DNA of 64,000 bases from Pseudomonas paraglycinae (GTDB lineage Bacteria; Pseudomonadota; Gammaproteobacteria; Pseudomonadales; Pseudomonadaceae): positions 1 to 64,000 of the forward strand of contig NZ_BQHR01000004.1 in the NCBI RefSeq assembly GCF_021601625.1. Reading direction: 5' to 3'. The notes below the pieces were generated by a model. That model was not told where the DNA came from. It searched no databases and saw only the letters and a list, made by a program, of their open reading frames with translations. The first letter of the stretch is position 1, and each line of letters begins with the position of its first letter. Below, piece after piece: positions 48,902-57,965 of this stretch. The translations under genes were made by a program, and so were the position numbers.

Positions 48902-49435
48902 TCAGAAAAAGCCTTGTGCAATGGAAATGGTATCGCCGGGGGCGATCGTGGTGCTTCGCGTGATGTTGTCGGTCACGGTGGAGCCACCATCGCCGCGCAA
49001 GATGGTCACTCGCTTCATCGAGGCTCGTTCGGTCAGGCCACCGCCCAGCGCGATGGCCTTTTCCAGTGTCAGTCCGGGCACGAACGGATAGCTGCCGGGC
49101 TTTTTCACTTCGCCATTGATGTAGAACGAGCGGTATTCGATCTGGCTGAGACTGACTTTCGGGTCTATCAGATAACCCTGCTTGAGCCCGTCGACGATGA
49201 TTTTCTCGACCTGACCGGGGGTCAGTCCCTTGGCGGATATTTCGCCGAGGAACGGGTAGGAAAAGGTGCCGGCATCACTGAGCCGGATCTTTTTCATGCT
49301 CAATTCCGGCTCACCGAAAACGATGATTCGCAACACGTCGCCGGCAGCGAGTTTGTATTGCGTATCGGGATCTGCCGCATAGGTGTGGGGCAAGAGAAAC
49401 AACGCGAACAAAAGGACAAGTGTGCGAGTGTTCAT
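48902..49435 (-). CDS. Short outer-membrane polysaccharide export (OPX) protein
   Basis: A 177-residue secreted protein. Signal peptide ends near residue 20 (PHTYA/ADPD) without a lipobox cysteine. Poly_export domain (about 26-100; YKLAAGDVLRIIVFGEPELS) is followed by one SLBB domain (about 103-155; YINGEVKKPGSYPF). It lacks the second SLBB domain and C-terminal amphipathic helix that lets Wza (about 380 residues) span the outer membrane. Such short proteins work with a separate beta-barrel, and a barrel gene lies directly upstream. Confidence 0.92.
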   Translation of the reverse strand: MNTRTLVLLFALFLLPHTYAADPDTQYKLAAGDVLRIIVFGEPELSMKKIRLSDAGTFSYPFLGEISAKGLTPGQVEKIIVDGLKQGYLIDPKVSLSQIEYRSFYINGEVKKPGSYPFVPGLTLEKAIALGGGLTERASMKRVTILRGDGGSTVTDNITRSTTIAPGDTISIAQGFF

Positions 49436-49447
49436 GTCGAGACCCTC

Positions 49448-50608
49448 TTAAAGGCTGACGTTGAAGCTGATCTGGAACACGTTGCGGGTGAAGCTTTCAT
49501 TGTCGGCATCGGAATCGTTGTCGCGGTACCGATAGCCCAGTTCGATATCCAGCCAACGGCGCATGGCGTACACCACGGCCAGGTTGTAGTCCTGAAGATT
49601 GTCGGTACGGCTTTGGCCTTCGTAGACATAACGCCCGTAACCGGCCTGGGCCACGGTAGTAATCCGTTCAGTCCAGCCGTGACGCCAGCCGACCTGGGTA
49701 AACGTCGATTTCACGGCATCCGCGCCGTCGTCACCCTCGGCGAGGGCCTGGCGAGCGACGAAGGTGAATGTCGAATAGGTCCGCGGTTTCCATTGCAGAT
49801 CGACTTGCCATGTCGGGTTGTCGAGGTCTTTGGATTCACTGTTGTCGAAGTTCTTTTTCTCGTAACCGACGCGGACTTTACCCGTCGTGCGTGCCGTGAA
49901 ATCCCATACGGCACCGGCCATGACGGCGTCGGATTTACTGCTGCGCGGGCTGTTGGCCTGCTGGTAATCAAAGTCGGTGTGGTTATATTCCACCAGACCC
50001 CGGGTGTTGCTGCCGATGCGGTGATACCAGGTGCTCGTCAGGGCAGTGGTATTGCGTTCCTTGTCGTCGTTGATGCCATCGGCGTTGTCGTAGCGCAGTT
50101 GTGCGTAACTGGCCCCGAGATCGATTTGGTTGTCAGCGCTTTTCGCCCCGAACGTGTAGAGACCGCCCACCCGTTTGTTGTTGAGCTTGTCGTTGATGCC
50201 TTCGACTGCCGTCGATTCCGTGCGCTCCCATTTGCGGTATTCAGCGTCGAGCTTCAGACGATGCCGGTCAGTGAACTCCATGATGCTGTCGGCACGCACG
50301 CGTTGGGCCGTGTTCGAAGCATCCGACTCGTCGTGATAAATGTAGCGAGTAGGTTGCCAGATGAGCCGGGTGGCGCTGTTGCGATCCTCGGCCTTGAGCT
50401 CGAAAGAAGGCGCCAGCTTGGTGACCATGGAGGACTGTTTACTGTTTTCCAGTTCGCGAAAGTTGTCGTCATAACTTTCCGAAAACAGGAACGATGGCGT
50501 GAAGTCGAATCCATACACATCAATGGCTTGCGGATTGATGCTCCAGGCCATTTCGGGATAGAGACAGGCCATCATCAGTGCGACGGGGCATCGTGACTTC
50601 AAAGCCAT
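49448..50608 (-). CDS. Outer-membrane beta-barrel protein, probable export partner of the OPX protein
   Basis: A 386-residue protein. Signal peptide to about residue 21 (MMACLYPEMAWS/INPQ), then continuous alternating beta strands rich in Tyr/Trp/Arg with acidic turns. It is typical of BBP2-type porins with about sixteen to eighteen strands and ends in FNVSL. No enzyme motif is visible. Its place between the RfaH-like gene and the short OPX gene suggests it supplies the outer-membrane channel for polymer exit. Start at 50608 with AGGAG upstream; twenty-five further open codons are rejected. Confidence 0.8.
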   Translation of the reverse strand: MALKSRCPVALMMACLYPEMAWSINPQAIDVYGFDFTPSFLFSESYDDNFRELENSKQSSMVTKLAPSFELKAEDRNSATRLIWQPTRYIYHDESDASNTAQRVRADSIMEFTDRHRLKLDAEYRKWERTESTAVEGINDKLNNKRVGGLYTFGAKSADNQIDLGASYAQLRYDNADGINDDKERNTTALTSTWYHRIGSNTRGLVEYNHTDFDYQQANSPRSSKSDAVMAGAVWDFTARTTGKVRVGYEKKNFDNSESKDLDNPTWQVDLQWKPRTYSTFTFVARQALAEGDDGADAVKSTFTQVGWRHGWTERITTVAQAGYGRYVYEGQSRTDNLQDYNLAVVYAMRRWLDIELGYRYRDNDSDADNESFTRNVFQISFNVSL

Positions 50609-50645
50609 GTTATAGCTCCTGAGCAAGGGCATATAAGGCAAGTCG

Positions 50646-51182
50646 TTAGTTGTAGGGGTGAAAACCGGCTTGTTGTCGTTCAATCACGCTGAGTGGCAGG
50701 CAGACCGGCTGCTCACGGTTGAGAAACTGCAGGAGGATCATCACGCGGTCGGTTCCGTGCAATCCGAGGAACACGCCCTCCAGTGGCGCGAGCGGGCCGC
50801 TGACGATCTGCAGATTCTCTCCGGGTTTCAGCGCTTCATCCGGCTCCGACAACGTTGATTCGAGGCAACGTGCACGCAAGTGTTCGATGACGTGCTCGGC
50901 CACTGTTGCGGGACCATGGTTGAATTCGACGAAACGACTGACTCCCCGAGTAGAGCGCAAGGGTGCCCAGTTGTCGTCACGACTGAGTTGGATGAACAAG
51001 TATCCGGGAAAGAGGGATTCCTGGACTCGCTGTCGTTTCCCGCGAATGACGCGTTCACTGACGAGTTGGGGGTGAAAGACCACGTAATTCTGTTGCAGCA
51101 GGTTGAGGTGGGCACGCTCATCCTGACGTGGCTTGCATTGTAAAAGGTACCAATTAGGTTGGTCCGAGCTGATGACTGGCAT
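50646..51182 (-). CDS. RfaH-like NusG paralogue (operon-specific antiterminator)
   Basis: A 178-residue protein with N-terminal NGN domain (about 10-105; NWYLLQCKPRQDERAHLNLLQ, SLFPGYLFIQLS) and C-terminal KOW region (about 120-165; PGENLQIVSGPLAPLEGVFLG). It is close in length and motif order to RfaH. RfaH binds RNA polymerase paused at an ops site and suppresses termination along long surface-polysaccharide operons. It is the first gene of the 17-kb cluster, with an ops-like element about 220 nt upstream, so it may license transcription of its own operon. Housekeeping RfaH may also exist elsewhere in the genome. Confidence 0.88.
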   Translation of the reverse strand: MPVISSDQPNWYLLQCKPRQDERAHLNLLQQNYVVFHPQLVSERVIRGKRQRVQESLFPGYLFIQLSRDDNWAPLRSTRGVSRFVEFNHGPATVAEHVIEHLRARCLESTLSEPDEALKPGENLQIVSGPLAPLEGVFLGLHGTDRVMILLQFLNREQPVCLPLSVIERQQAGFHPYN

Positions 51183-51397
51183 GCTTGTAAACTCTTTGAT
51201 GATCGAAAGTTTATGGCAGGCAGAAGCTCTATTGAGGGCTAAGTAAGGGCAGTCAGCGAAAGTATTTTTTTTATTATGGGTTTGTGAAGTGTTTCAATGT
51301 TGAATCACAAAGTGTTTCATTGGTGTGCATCGAGCAGTGAAGTTTCGCTCTGTTATGCGGCACCTCTGGAGGAATCATCGGTTCAACTTTTTAGAAG

Positions 51398-51413
51398 GCA
51401 AAGCTACCGCACG
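51398..51413 (-). promoter_or_regulatory. ops-like element
   Basis: The minus strand reads GTGCGGTAGCTTTGCC. The GCGGTAGC core (51410-51403) matches the core of the ops site (GGCGGTAGCGTG) recognised by RfaH; the flanks match only partly. It lies upstream of the RfaH-like gene, within the expected 5' untranslated region. Confidence 0.55.
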
Positions 51414-51465
51414 GTCTGTCCATGCAGGCTTAAGGTTAGGTAACTAAGTAGTTGTCCCTGAAGCG

Positions 51466-51499
51466 ACAGGGCGCGAGTAAGTGATTGCTCGCGCCCTGT
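51466..51499. other. Perfect 12-bp inverted repeat in the leader
   Basis: ACAGGGCGCGAG (51466-51477) and CTCGCGCCCTGT (51488-51499) form a very stable hairpin with a 10-nt loop. A run of A follows on the plus strand, so in the minus-strand transcript the T-run comes before, not after, the stem. In the plus direction the T-run is absent. It is thus not a standard terminator for either operon; it may cause pausing or bind a protein. Confidence 0.75.
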
Positions 51500-51786
51500 A
51501 AAAAATCAACCTTGGTAGTTATCGGCCAGACTTTACGGTCTGTCAAACGTTAGCAGTCAAAAAACACGCCATCCATCCAGTAATGGTTCTACCGATGGAT
51601 AACCAACTGTTTTTTAATGACTTATTCTTTTGGCTGAACGGTAGAAACTTTTTCTGCCTGTTATGGTCGCGACTATTGTTTAGATCGAAAGCTTTCCCCA
51701 CTATTGGGTGCTGTTATAAAGCCTGGACTGAATAAGTCATCCAGCGCTATAACTTATCGCCTGTCGGCTTGTGTGGAGCAGGGATT

Positions 51787-52764
51787 ATGACCGTTCTTGT
51801 TACAGGCGCTGCGGGCTTTATCGGGTATCACGCGGTCAAACGATTGGTGCAGCAAGGCCAGGAAGTTGTCGGTATCGACAACCTTAACGATTACTACAGT
51901 GTGGATCTCAAACAGGCGCGGCTTGAACAGTTGAGCGGTCTGCAAAGTTTCAGTTTTGAAACACTGGATATTGTCGACAAGCCTGCCTTGATGGCGTTAT
52001 TCAAAGCGCACGATTTCACCGAGGTGGTGCATTTGGCCGCTCAGGCGGGTGTGCGCTATTCGCTCGACAACCCGGATGCCTATGCGCAATCGAACCTGGT
52101 GGGGTTTCTGAATGTGCTGGAAGCTTGCCGACATTATCCGCCCGCGCATCTGGTCTACGCGTCGAGCAGCTCGGTATATGGGGCCAACAGCAAGTTGCCA
52201 TACAGCGTCGATGATGCGGTCGAGCACCCTGTCTCGCTTTATGCCGCCACCAAGCGAGCCAATGAGCTTCTCGCCGACAGCTACTGCCATCTTTACGGCT
52301 TGAAGGCCAGCGGCCTGCGCTTTTTCACGGTTTACGGGCCCTGGGGCAGGCCGGATATGGCGCTGTTCAAATTTACCGAAGCCATTCTTCAGGGACGACC
52401 GATCGACATCTACAACCAGGGTCAGATGGCGCGGGACTTTACTTACGTCGATGACGTTGTCGAAAGCATCGTCCGCCTGTGTCCGAAACCGCCAACGCCG
52501 GAGAAGGAGGCAAGTGGCGTGAACCGGATTTTCAACCTGGGGCGCGGCAAACCGGTCGCGTTACTGGATTTCGTCGACTGCCTCGAACAGGCACTGGGCA
52601 TAAAAGCCCAGCGCAATCTGTTGCCGATGCAGGCAGGCGATGTCATCAAGACCTGGGCTGATGTTTCGGCATTGGAACAATGGATCGGGTTTTCTCCACG
52701 AGTGGAAGTTGCAGAGGGTGTGGCGCAGTTTGTGAGTTGGTATCGCCAGTACTATCGGATTTGA
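51787..52764 (+). CDS. UDP-glucuronate 4-epimerase (NAD-dependent epimerase)
   Basis: A 325-residue extended short-chain dehydrogenase. VLVTGAAGFIGYHAVKRL (3-20), GIDNLNDYYSVDLKQARL, ASSSSVYG, catalytic YAATKRANE, and FTVYGPWGRPDMA form the pattern of the CapI/LspL group, which converts UDP-glucuronate to UDP-galacturonate. It is divergent from the exopolysaccharide operon and would use the UDP-glucuronate made by Ugd. The start at 51787 has GGAG eight bases before it; six codons upstream are open but unsupported. Gap of 27 bp to the convergent tspO. Confidence 0.9.
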   Translation: MTVLVTGAAGFIGYHAVKRLVQQGQEVVGIDNLNDYYSVDLKQARLEQLSGLQSFSFETLDIVDKPALMALFKAHDFTEVVHLAAQAGVRYSLDNPDAYAQSNLVGFLNVLEACRHYPPAHLVYASSSSVYGANSKLPYSVDDAVEHPVSLYAATKRANELLADSYCHLYGLKASGLRFFTVYGPWGRPDMALFKFTEAILQGRPIDIYNQGQMARDFTYVDDVVESIVRLCPKPPTPEKEASGVNRIFNLGRGKPVALLDFVDCLEQALGIKAQRNLLPMQAGDVIKTWADVSALEQWIGFSPRVEVAEGVAQFVSWYRQYYRI

Positions 52765-52791
52765 GCGGCGCTTCATGCGCCTGTAGTACGG

Positions 52792-53250
52792 TCATGAGCC
52801 GAGACCCACCCGGTTGTTGCGCATGATCGAAAAATTCAGTGCCGCAGCGACACACAGCCAGGCCAGATATGGAAACAGGATCAAGCCGGTGATCACATCC
52901 AGGCGCAGGGCCAGGACCACCATCACGGCGACGACCAGCCACAGCAGTACGAGAATGATCATCGCGGCAACGATCCGCTGCGCACCGAAAAACACCGGCG
53001 TCCACAGCGTGTTCAGGGCAATCTGCGCCGCCCACAACGCCAGGACCATTTCGCTGCCGGGAATCATCGTCAAACGGTAACCGACCCAGGCCAGCAGTAG
53101 ATAGATCGTCGTCCACGCCACCGGAAACACCCAGTTGGGTGGGGTGAACTTCGGTTTGTTGAGCTGCGCGTACCATTGGCCGGGCTTGAAAACCATGCCG
53201 GTGGTGGCCGCTGCACCGCAGGCGATCAGAAAAATCAGGAAATTCACCAT
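52792..53250 (-). CDS. tspO: TspO/MBR family tryptophan-rich sensory protein
   Basis: A 152-residue five-helix membrane protein with the family motif LNKPKFTPPNWVFPVAWT (31-48) and WAAQIALNTLWTPVFFG (73-89). TspO proteins bind porphyrins and steroids and are tied to tetrapyrrole, light and oxidative-stress responses. It is near a photolyase operon but on its own transcript; a link to light is possible but unproven. Confidence 0.93.
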   Translation of the reverse strand: MVNFLIFLIACGAAATTGMVFKPGQWYAQLNKPKFTPPNWVFPVAWTTIYLLLAWVGYRLTMIPGSEMVLALWAAQIALNTLWTPVFFGAQRIVAAMIILVLLWLVVAVMVVLALRLDVITGLILFPYLAWLCVAAALNFSIMRNNRVGLGS

Positions 53251-53305
53251 TTATCACTCCTTGGCCGCAGCCAGTCTGCCTGGTTTATTCCGCCGCAGCG
53301 GTCGT

Positions 53306-56251
53306 TCATTCGGATCTTGAGCACATCAGTTCACTGACCCGCGCCACCAGCGTGTCGACCGCGAAAGGCTTGGTCAGCACCTGCATGCCGGGTCCCAACT
53401 GGCCGGCGCCGATCACTGCGTTTTCTGCGTATCCGGTAATGAAAAGTGTCGTCAGATTCGGCCGGATCTCTCTCCCGGCGTCTGCCAGTTGTCGGCCGTT
53501 CATGCCACCCGGCAGGCCGACGTCGGTGATCAGCAAGTCGATATGCACATTCGATTGCAGCACCTTCAGCCCGGCAACGCTGTCGCCTGCTTCGAGCAAG
53601 TTGTAGCCGAGATCGCCAAGCACTTCGGTCAACAAGGCGCGCACGGTCGGTTCATCGTCCACCACCAGAATAGTCTCGCTGGCCTTGGGTACTACCGCCG
53701 GCGCGATATGCTTGTCATCGTGATTCTGCACGGGATCGCCACGGTGACGAGGCAGGTAGATGCACATCGTGGTGCCCCGATCGACCTGCGAGTGCACGCG
53801 CACCTGACCGCCGGACTGTTTGGCAAACCCGTAGATCATCGACAAGCCCAGCCCCGTGCCCTGGCCCAGCGGCTTGGTGGTAAAGAACGGGTCAAAGGCC
53901 TTGGCGATCACATCCGCCGACATGCCGGTGCCGGTATCGCTGACGCACAGGCACACATATTCACCCTCGGGCATATCCAGCGCGCCGGCGGTCTCGGCGT
54001 CCATGATGCGATTGGCCGTTTCGATGGTAATGCGTCCGCCGTCGGGCATCGCATCGCGGGCATTGATGCACAGGTTGAGCAATGCGTTTTCCAGCTGACT
54101 GGCATCCACCAGTGTCGGCCAGAGCACCGGCGAGCCAATGGTTTCCAGAAGAATGCTCGGGCCCACGGTGCGCTGGATCAGTTCGGTCATGCCGGTCATC
54201 AGCATGTTGACGTCGGTGGGTCGCGGATCGAGGGTCTGGCGTCTGGAGAACGCCAGCAGGCGGTGGGTGAGGGCGGCGGCACGCTTGACCGCGCCCTGTG
54301 CGGTGACCATGTATTTGTCGACTTCGCTCAACCGGCCCTGACTGATCCGCGTACTCATCAATTCCAGTGCACCGGAAACGCCGGCCAGCAAATTGTTGAA
54401 GTCATGAGCCAGGCCTCCGGTCAGTTGGCCGACCGCTTCCATCTTTTGCGACTGACGCAGTTTTTCCTCCGCTTGCATCAACTCGGCGGTGCGCGCTGAC
54501 ACCCGTTGTTCGAGTGTGTCGTTGAGCGCACGCAAGGCGGCGATAGCCCGGTCGCGCTCTGCCTCGACGGTGCGGCGTTCCTCGACGTCGATCAGTACGC
54601 CGGGGAAGCGCAGTGGTTTGTTGTCATCGGCACACTCAACGCGACCGTTGGCTTCGATCCACTGGTATCTGCCGTCCGCGCGGCGCACACGGTACTGATG
54701 GGAATAGGCGCCACCGCGGCCAATGGCTTGGTCGATCGCCGTGGTCAGTCCATCCCGATCGTCGGGGTGCACGCTGGTGATCACCTGTTCGAGGCTGAGG
54801 CCTTCGCGCCCCAGACTCGGGTCGAGGTTGAACACCTGGGCGAAGCCTTCGTCGATGGCAAAACGGTCGGTCAGCAGATCCCAGTGCCAGGTGCCGATAA
54901 TGGCGCCGGCCGCGAGCGCCAGTTGCACGCGCTCGACGTTCTCCCGGGCGATCGCCTCACTGGCGCGCAAGCGCTCCTCGGCGTCGCGCCGTTCGGTGAC
55001 GTCGTTGAACAGGATCGCGATCTGCCGGTCGGCCGGATCGCCGACCCGCACGGCACGCACATCGAACCAGCGTTCGAAGGTATTGGCGTAATTCTCGAAG
55101 TTCGCCGGCTCCCCGGTCTTGGCCACATGGCCGTAGGTTTCGAACCAGAAGCGCTCAAGATTGGGCGCGAATTCGGTCACCCATTTACCGCGCAGGTTGA
55201 CCCCGCACTGGCGCTCGAACGCCGGGTTGGCTTCAACGAAGTAGTAGTCGACAGGCTCGTCGTTGGCGTCGAATTTGACTTTGACGATGGCAAACGCCGA
55301 TTCGATGGTTTCCAGAATGGTGCTGAAACGCTCTTCACTCTCGCGCAACGCCGTTTCGGCACTGCGCGAGCGCGTGAGGTCAAGCATCGCGCCGATCATG
55401 CGTTCGGCCTTGCCGGATTGATTGCGGATCAAGTGACCTCGATCGAGCACCTCGGCATAGGAACCATCCTGACAGCAGAATCGATACTCCGCGCTCCATG
55501 TCGTGCCGTCGCCATCGATGGCGGCGCGGATCGATGTCAGCACCCGCGTCTGATCTTGAGGATGGATCCGCGCGAACCGCCAGTCGCCACTGGGATCAAC
55601 GTTCTCCAGCGCGAAACCGTACGCCTGTTGCAACGCCTGGTTCCAGATGATCTGGTTGGTTTGCAGGTCCCAGTCCCACACCGCATCACTGGTGGCCATG
55701 ACGGCCAGTCGATAGCGTTCCTTGGTTTCGATTATGGCGCGCCCGAATAGATGTTCCTGAGTACGGTCGCGGAGAATTTTCACGAAGCCCAAATGAGTCT
55801 GGTCTTCATCGTAGAGCGGCATCAGCTCGCCAGAGGCCCAGAATCGCTCGCCGTCCTTACGCAAATGCCATCGCTCATCGTAGGCACGGCCTTCGACAAG
55901 GGCGCGCTGCATTTCCTGTTCGACGCGGCCGGCGGCGCGATCTTCAGGGGTGAAAAAGCAGGATGCGCTCTGACCGCGAACCTCTTCGGCGGACCAGCCC
56001 AGCACGTTGGTCGCGCCGCAGTTCCATTCCGTGATGTATCCGCCAAGGTCAGTGACGACCATCGCGAAATCCACTGCACTCTCGAAAACCGCCCGCTGCC
56101 GCGCCTCACTACGAGCGAGCGCGGCCTGACTGGCTTGCAGTCGCGCCGTGATGTCGCGCTCATCGTCGGCTTCAGTGCTCTGCAAGGCGGCGCGTAATCG
56201 CTTGACCTCGGACTCGAGCGCTTCGCGACTAAGGTGTTTGAGGGTGTCCAT
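53306..56251 (-). CDS. Four-PAS hybrid sensor histidine kinase
   Basis: A 981-residue soluble kinase with no transmembrane helix. Coiled coil 1-50; PAS domains at about 52-165, 175-295, 305-425 and 445-560; a linker coiled coil 560-600. HisKA with phospho-accepting His616 (GGLAHDFNN), HATPase with N-box Asn730, DTGTGM (772-777) and GTGLGLS, then a receiver with Asp910 (LLITDVGLP) and Lys961. No LOV cysteine signature is present in any PAS, so a flavin-light sensor is not supported. The receiver is attached, and no Hpt or separate regulator gene is nearby. The start at 56251 follows AAGGCGAG; a longer frame would add 23 residues. Confidence 0.93.
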   Translation of the reverse strand: MDTLKHLSREALESEVKRLRAALQSTEADDERDITARLQASQAALARSEARQRAVFESAVDFAMVVTDLGGYITEWNCGATNVLGWSAEEVRGQSASCFFTPEDRAAGRVEQEMQRALVEGRAYDERWHLRKDGERFWASGELMPLYDEDQTHLGFVKILRDRTQEHLFGRAIIETKERYRLAVMATSDAVWDWDLQTNQIIWNQALQQAYGFALENVDPSGDWRFARIHPQDQTRVLTSIRAAIDGDGTTWSAEYRFCCQDGSYAEVLDRGHLIRNQSGKAERMIGAMLDLTRSRSAETALRESEERFSTILETIESAFAIVKVKFDANDEPVDYYFVEANPAFERQCGVNLRGKWVTEFAPNLERFWFETYGHVAKTGEPANFENYANTFERWFDVRAVRVGDPADRQIAILFNDVTERRDAEERLRASEAIARENVERVQLALAAGAIIGTWHWDLLTDRFAIDEGFAQVFNLDPSLGREGLSLEQVITSVHPDDRDGLTTAIDQAIGRGGAYSHQYRVRRADGRYQWIEANGRVECADDNKPLRFPGVLIDVEERRTVEAERDRAIAALRALNDTLEQRVSARTAELMQAEEKLRQSQKMEAVGQLTGGLAHDFNNLLAGVSGALELMSTRISQGRLSEVDKYMVTAQGAVKRAAALTHRLLAFSRRQTLDPRPTDVNMLMTGMTELIQRTVGPSILLETIGSPVLWPTLVDASQLENALLNLCINARDAMPDGGRITIETANRIMDAETAGALDMPEGEYVCLCVSDTGTGMSADVIAKAFDPFFTTKPLGQGTGLGLSMIYGFAKQSGGQVRVHSQVDRGTTMCIYLPRHRGDPVQNHDDKHIAPAVVPKASETILVVDDEPTVRALLTEVLGDLGYNLLEAGDSVAGLKVLQSNVHIDLLITDVGLPGGMNGRQLADAGREIRPNLTTLFITGYAENAVIGAGQLGPGMQVLTKPFAVDTLVARVSELMCSRSE

Positions 56252-56414
56252 CTCGCCTTCTTGGTTGAATTTTTCAGGGGCCGATTCAGAGTGTCGGGCA
56301 TGACCGACAGGTGCCGTCAATATCGGGAAGCGTTGTGGCTGCTGATCCGTTGACAGGTTGCTTCGTCGTTAAGTTTCACTGATGGAGCAAGGTCGTTTTG
56401 GGTGAATGCTGATT

Positions 56415-57965
56415 TCAAATCGATTCGCTGTCATCCAGGCGGGCCAGCAACGACTGGCCGCGTTGCCACAGTGCCTCTTGCTTGGCCTGCGGCATGCGGT
56501 CGAGGTTCCTGTACATCATGGCCATGCGCTGATTGCCGCGCAGCAGTTCGCCGTGGCGCATCAGGAAATGCCAATACAGCGAGTTGAACGGGCAGGCATT
56601 GTCCGCCGTGCTTTCGCTGACCTTGTACGCGCAACCGCGGCAGTAATCCGACATGCGATTGATGTACTGGCCGCTGGCGCAATAGGGTTTGGAACCGAGA
56701 TAACCGCCATCGGCGTGCATGACCATGCCCAGCGTGTTGGGCAGCTCGACCCAATCAAAGGCGTCCATGTAGATCGCCAGATACCACTCGCAGATCTGGC
56801 TCGGCGCGATGCCGGCGAGCAGGGCGAAGTTGCCGGTGACCATCAGCCGCTGAATGTGATGCGCGTAGGCGTGCTGCAAGCTTTGCCCGATGGCGTGGCG
56901 CATGCAGTTCATTTGCGTGTCGCCGGTCCAGTAGAACTCGGGCAATGCCCGGGTGTTGCCTAACGAGTTGCCCTGCGCGTAATCAGGCATCTTCAGCCAG
57001 TACACGCCGCGCACGTATTCACGCCAGCCAATCAGTTGCCGAATGAAGCCTTCGGCGGCATTGAGCGCAACGCTGCCGGACCAGTACGCCGACTCCACGT
57101 CGCTGCACAATTGGCGCAGATCCAGCAGGCCGATGTTGAGTGCTGCGCTGACGCGTGCGTGGAACAGGAACGGCTCATCACTGGCCATGGCGTCCTGGTA
57201 ATCGCCAAACCCGGCCAGACCGTAATCGAGAAAGTACGCCCAAAGAGCCTGCGCATCGGCATGGGTGACGGGATAGTTGAAGTCATCGAGCGCACCGTAG
57301 TGCTGGCTGAAACGCGCCTTGACCAGTGCCAGTACTTCGCTGGTGATTGCGTCGTTGCTGAAGCGCGCCGGGTAGGGTGCCTTCACGCTTTTGGGCAGGG
57401 CCTTGCGATTCTCGGCATCGAAGTTCCATGCGCCACCCACCGGCGAGCCGTCGCCATTGAGCAACAACCGGCTCTTGCGACGCATCTCCCGGTAGAAAAA
57501 CTCCATTCGCAGTTGTTTCTTGCCCTTGGCCCAGGCGGCGAACTCTTCGCGACCGCACAGAAAACGCGTATCGGCGTGCCAGTGAATTGGCAAACCGCAT
57601 TCCTTCATCGATTGCTCCAGCCGCCAGTCGCCACACTCGGTGACGTGCACTTCTTCGGCCTGCAACAGCGCTTGCCAGCGATGCAATTCACCCGGCACCG
57701 AACCGCTGTTTTCCGGATCATCCAGCCTGATGTATTCAACGCGTACACCCTGATCTTGCAACGCCTGGGCGAAATGGCGCATGGCGCTGAAGATCAGGGC
57801 AATCTTCTGTGGGTGGTGGGGCACGTGGCTGGCTTCTTCCATGACCTCAACCAGCAACACCGTGTCGCGCTCGGCATCGAGTCCCTGTAAGGAAGCCAGG
57901 TCGAACGATAACTGGTCGCCCAGTACCAGGCACAAGCGGCGGGTAGTGTTCATTTTACGGTTCAT
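56415..57965 (-). CDS. phrB: Iron-sulfur (6-4) photolyase / cryptochrome-like protein (FeS-BCP)
   Basis: A 516-residue photolyase-fold protein. N-terminal Rossmann part (LVLGDQLS), then FAD-binding helical domain (EGFIRQLIGWREYVRG, NAYAHHIQRL-like segment AYAHHIQRLMVTGNFALL). The 4Fe-4S ligands are Cys354, Cys442, Cys445 and Cys458; their spacing is exactly that of PhrB of Agrobacterium (350, 438, 441, 454). If translation starts at the second ATG (Met5, 57953) even the numbering is identical. It repairs (6-4) photoproducts with light. Its start overlaps the DUF3833 lipoprotein stop (ATGA), so the two are coupled. Confidence 0.94.
   Translation of the reverse strand: MNRKMNTTRRLCLVLGDQLSFDLASLQGLDAERDTVLLVEVMEEASHVPHHPQKIALIFSAMRHFAQALQDQGVRVEYIRLDDPENSGSVPGELHRWQALLQAEEVHVTECGDWRLEQSMKECGLPIHWHADTRFLCGREEFAAWAKGKKQLRMEFFYREMRRKSRLLLNGDGSPVGGAWNFDAENRKALPKSVKAPYPARFSNDAITSEVLALVKARFSQHYGALDDFNYPVTHADAQALWAYFLDYGLAGFGDYQDAMASDEPFLFHARVSAALNIGLLDLRQLCSDVESAYWSGSVALNAAEGFIRQLIGWREYVRGVYWLKMPDYAQGNSLGNTRALPEFYWTGDTQMNCMRHAIGQSLQHAYAHHIQRLMVTGNFALLAGIAPSQICEWYLAIYMDAFDWVELPNTLGMVMHADGGYLGSKPYCASGQYINRMSDYCRGCAYKVSESTADNACPFNSLYWHFLMRHGELLRGNQRMAMMYRNLDRMPQAKQEALWQRGQSLLARLDDSESI

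Larger units (their letters stand above)
51183..51786. promoter_or_regulatory. 604-bp divergent leader between the exopolysaccharide operon and the epimerase
   Basis: No credible gene is seen on either strand. The stretch is more AT-rich than the flanks and must hold promoters for both directions. It contains the ops-like element and the 12-bp hairpin listed separately. Its length and the antiterminator gene downstream suggest a regulated leader. Confidence 0.6.

Noticed and set aside
51180-51245. A 21-codon plus-strand frame in the divergent leader
   Set aside because: No ribosome-binding site, no supporting composition, and it begins inside the RfaH-like gene start.
51466-51499. Hairpin considered as a terminator
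   Set aside because: The T-run is on the wrong side of the stem for both strands.
53306-56251. PAS domains considered as LOV blue-light sensors because of the nearby photolyase
   Set aside because: No NCRFLQ-type flavin cysteine motif in any of the four PAS domains.
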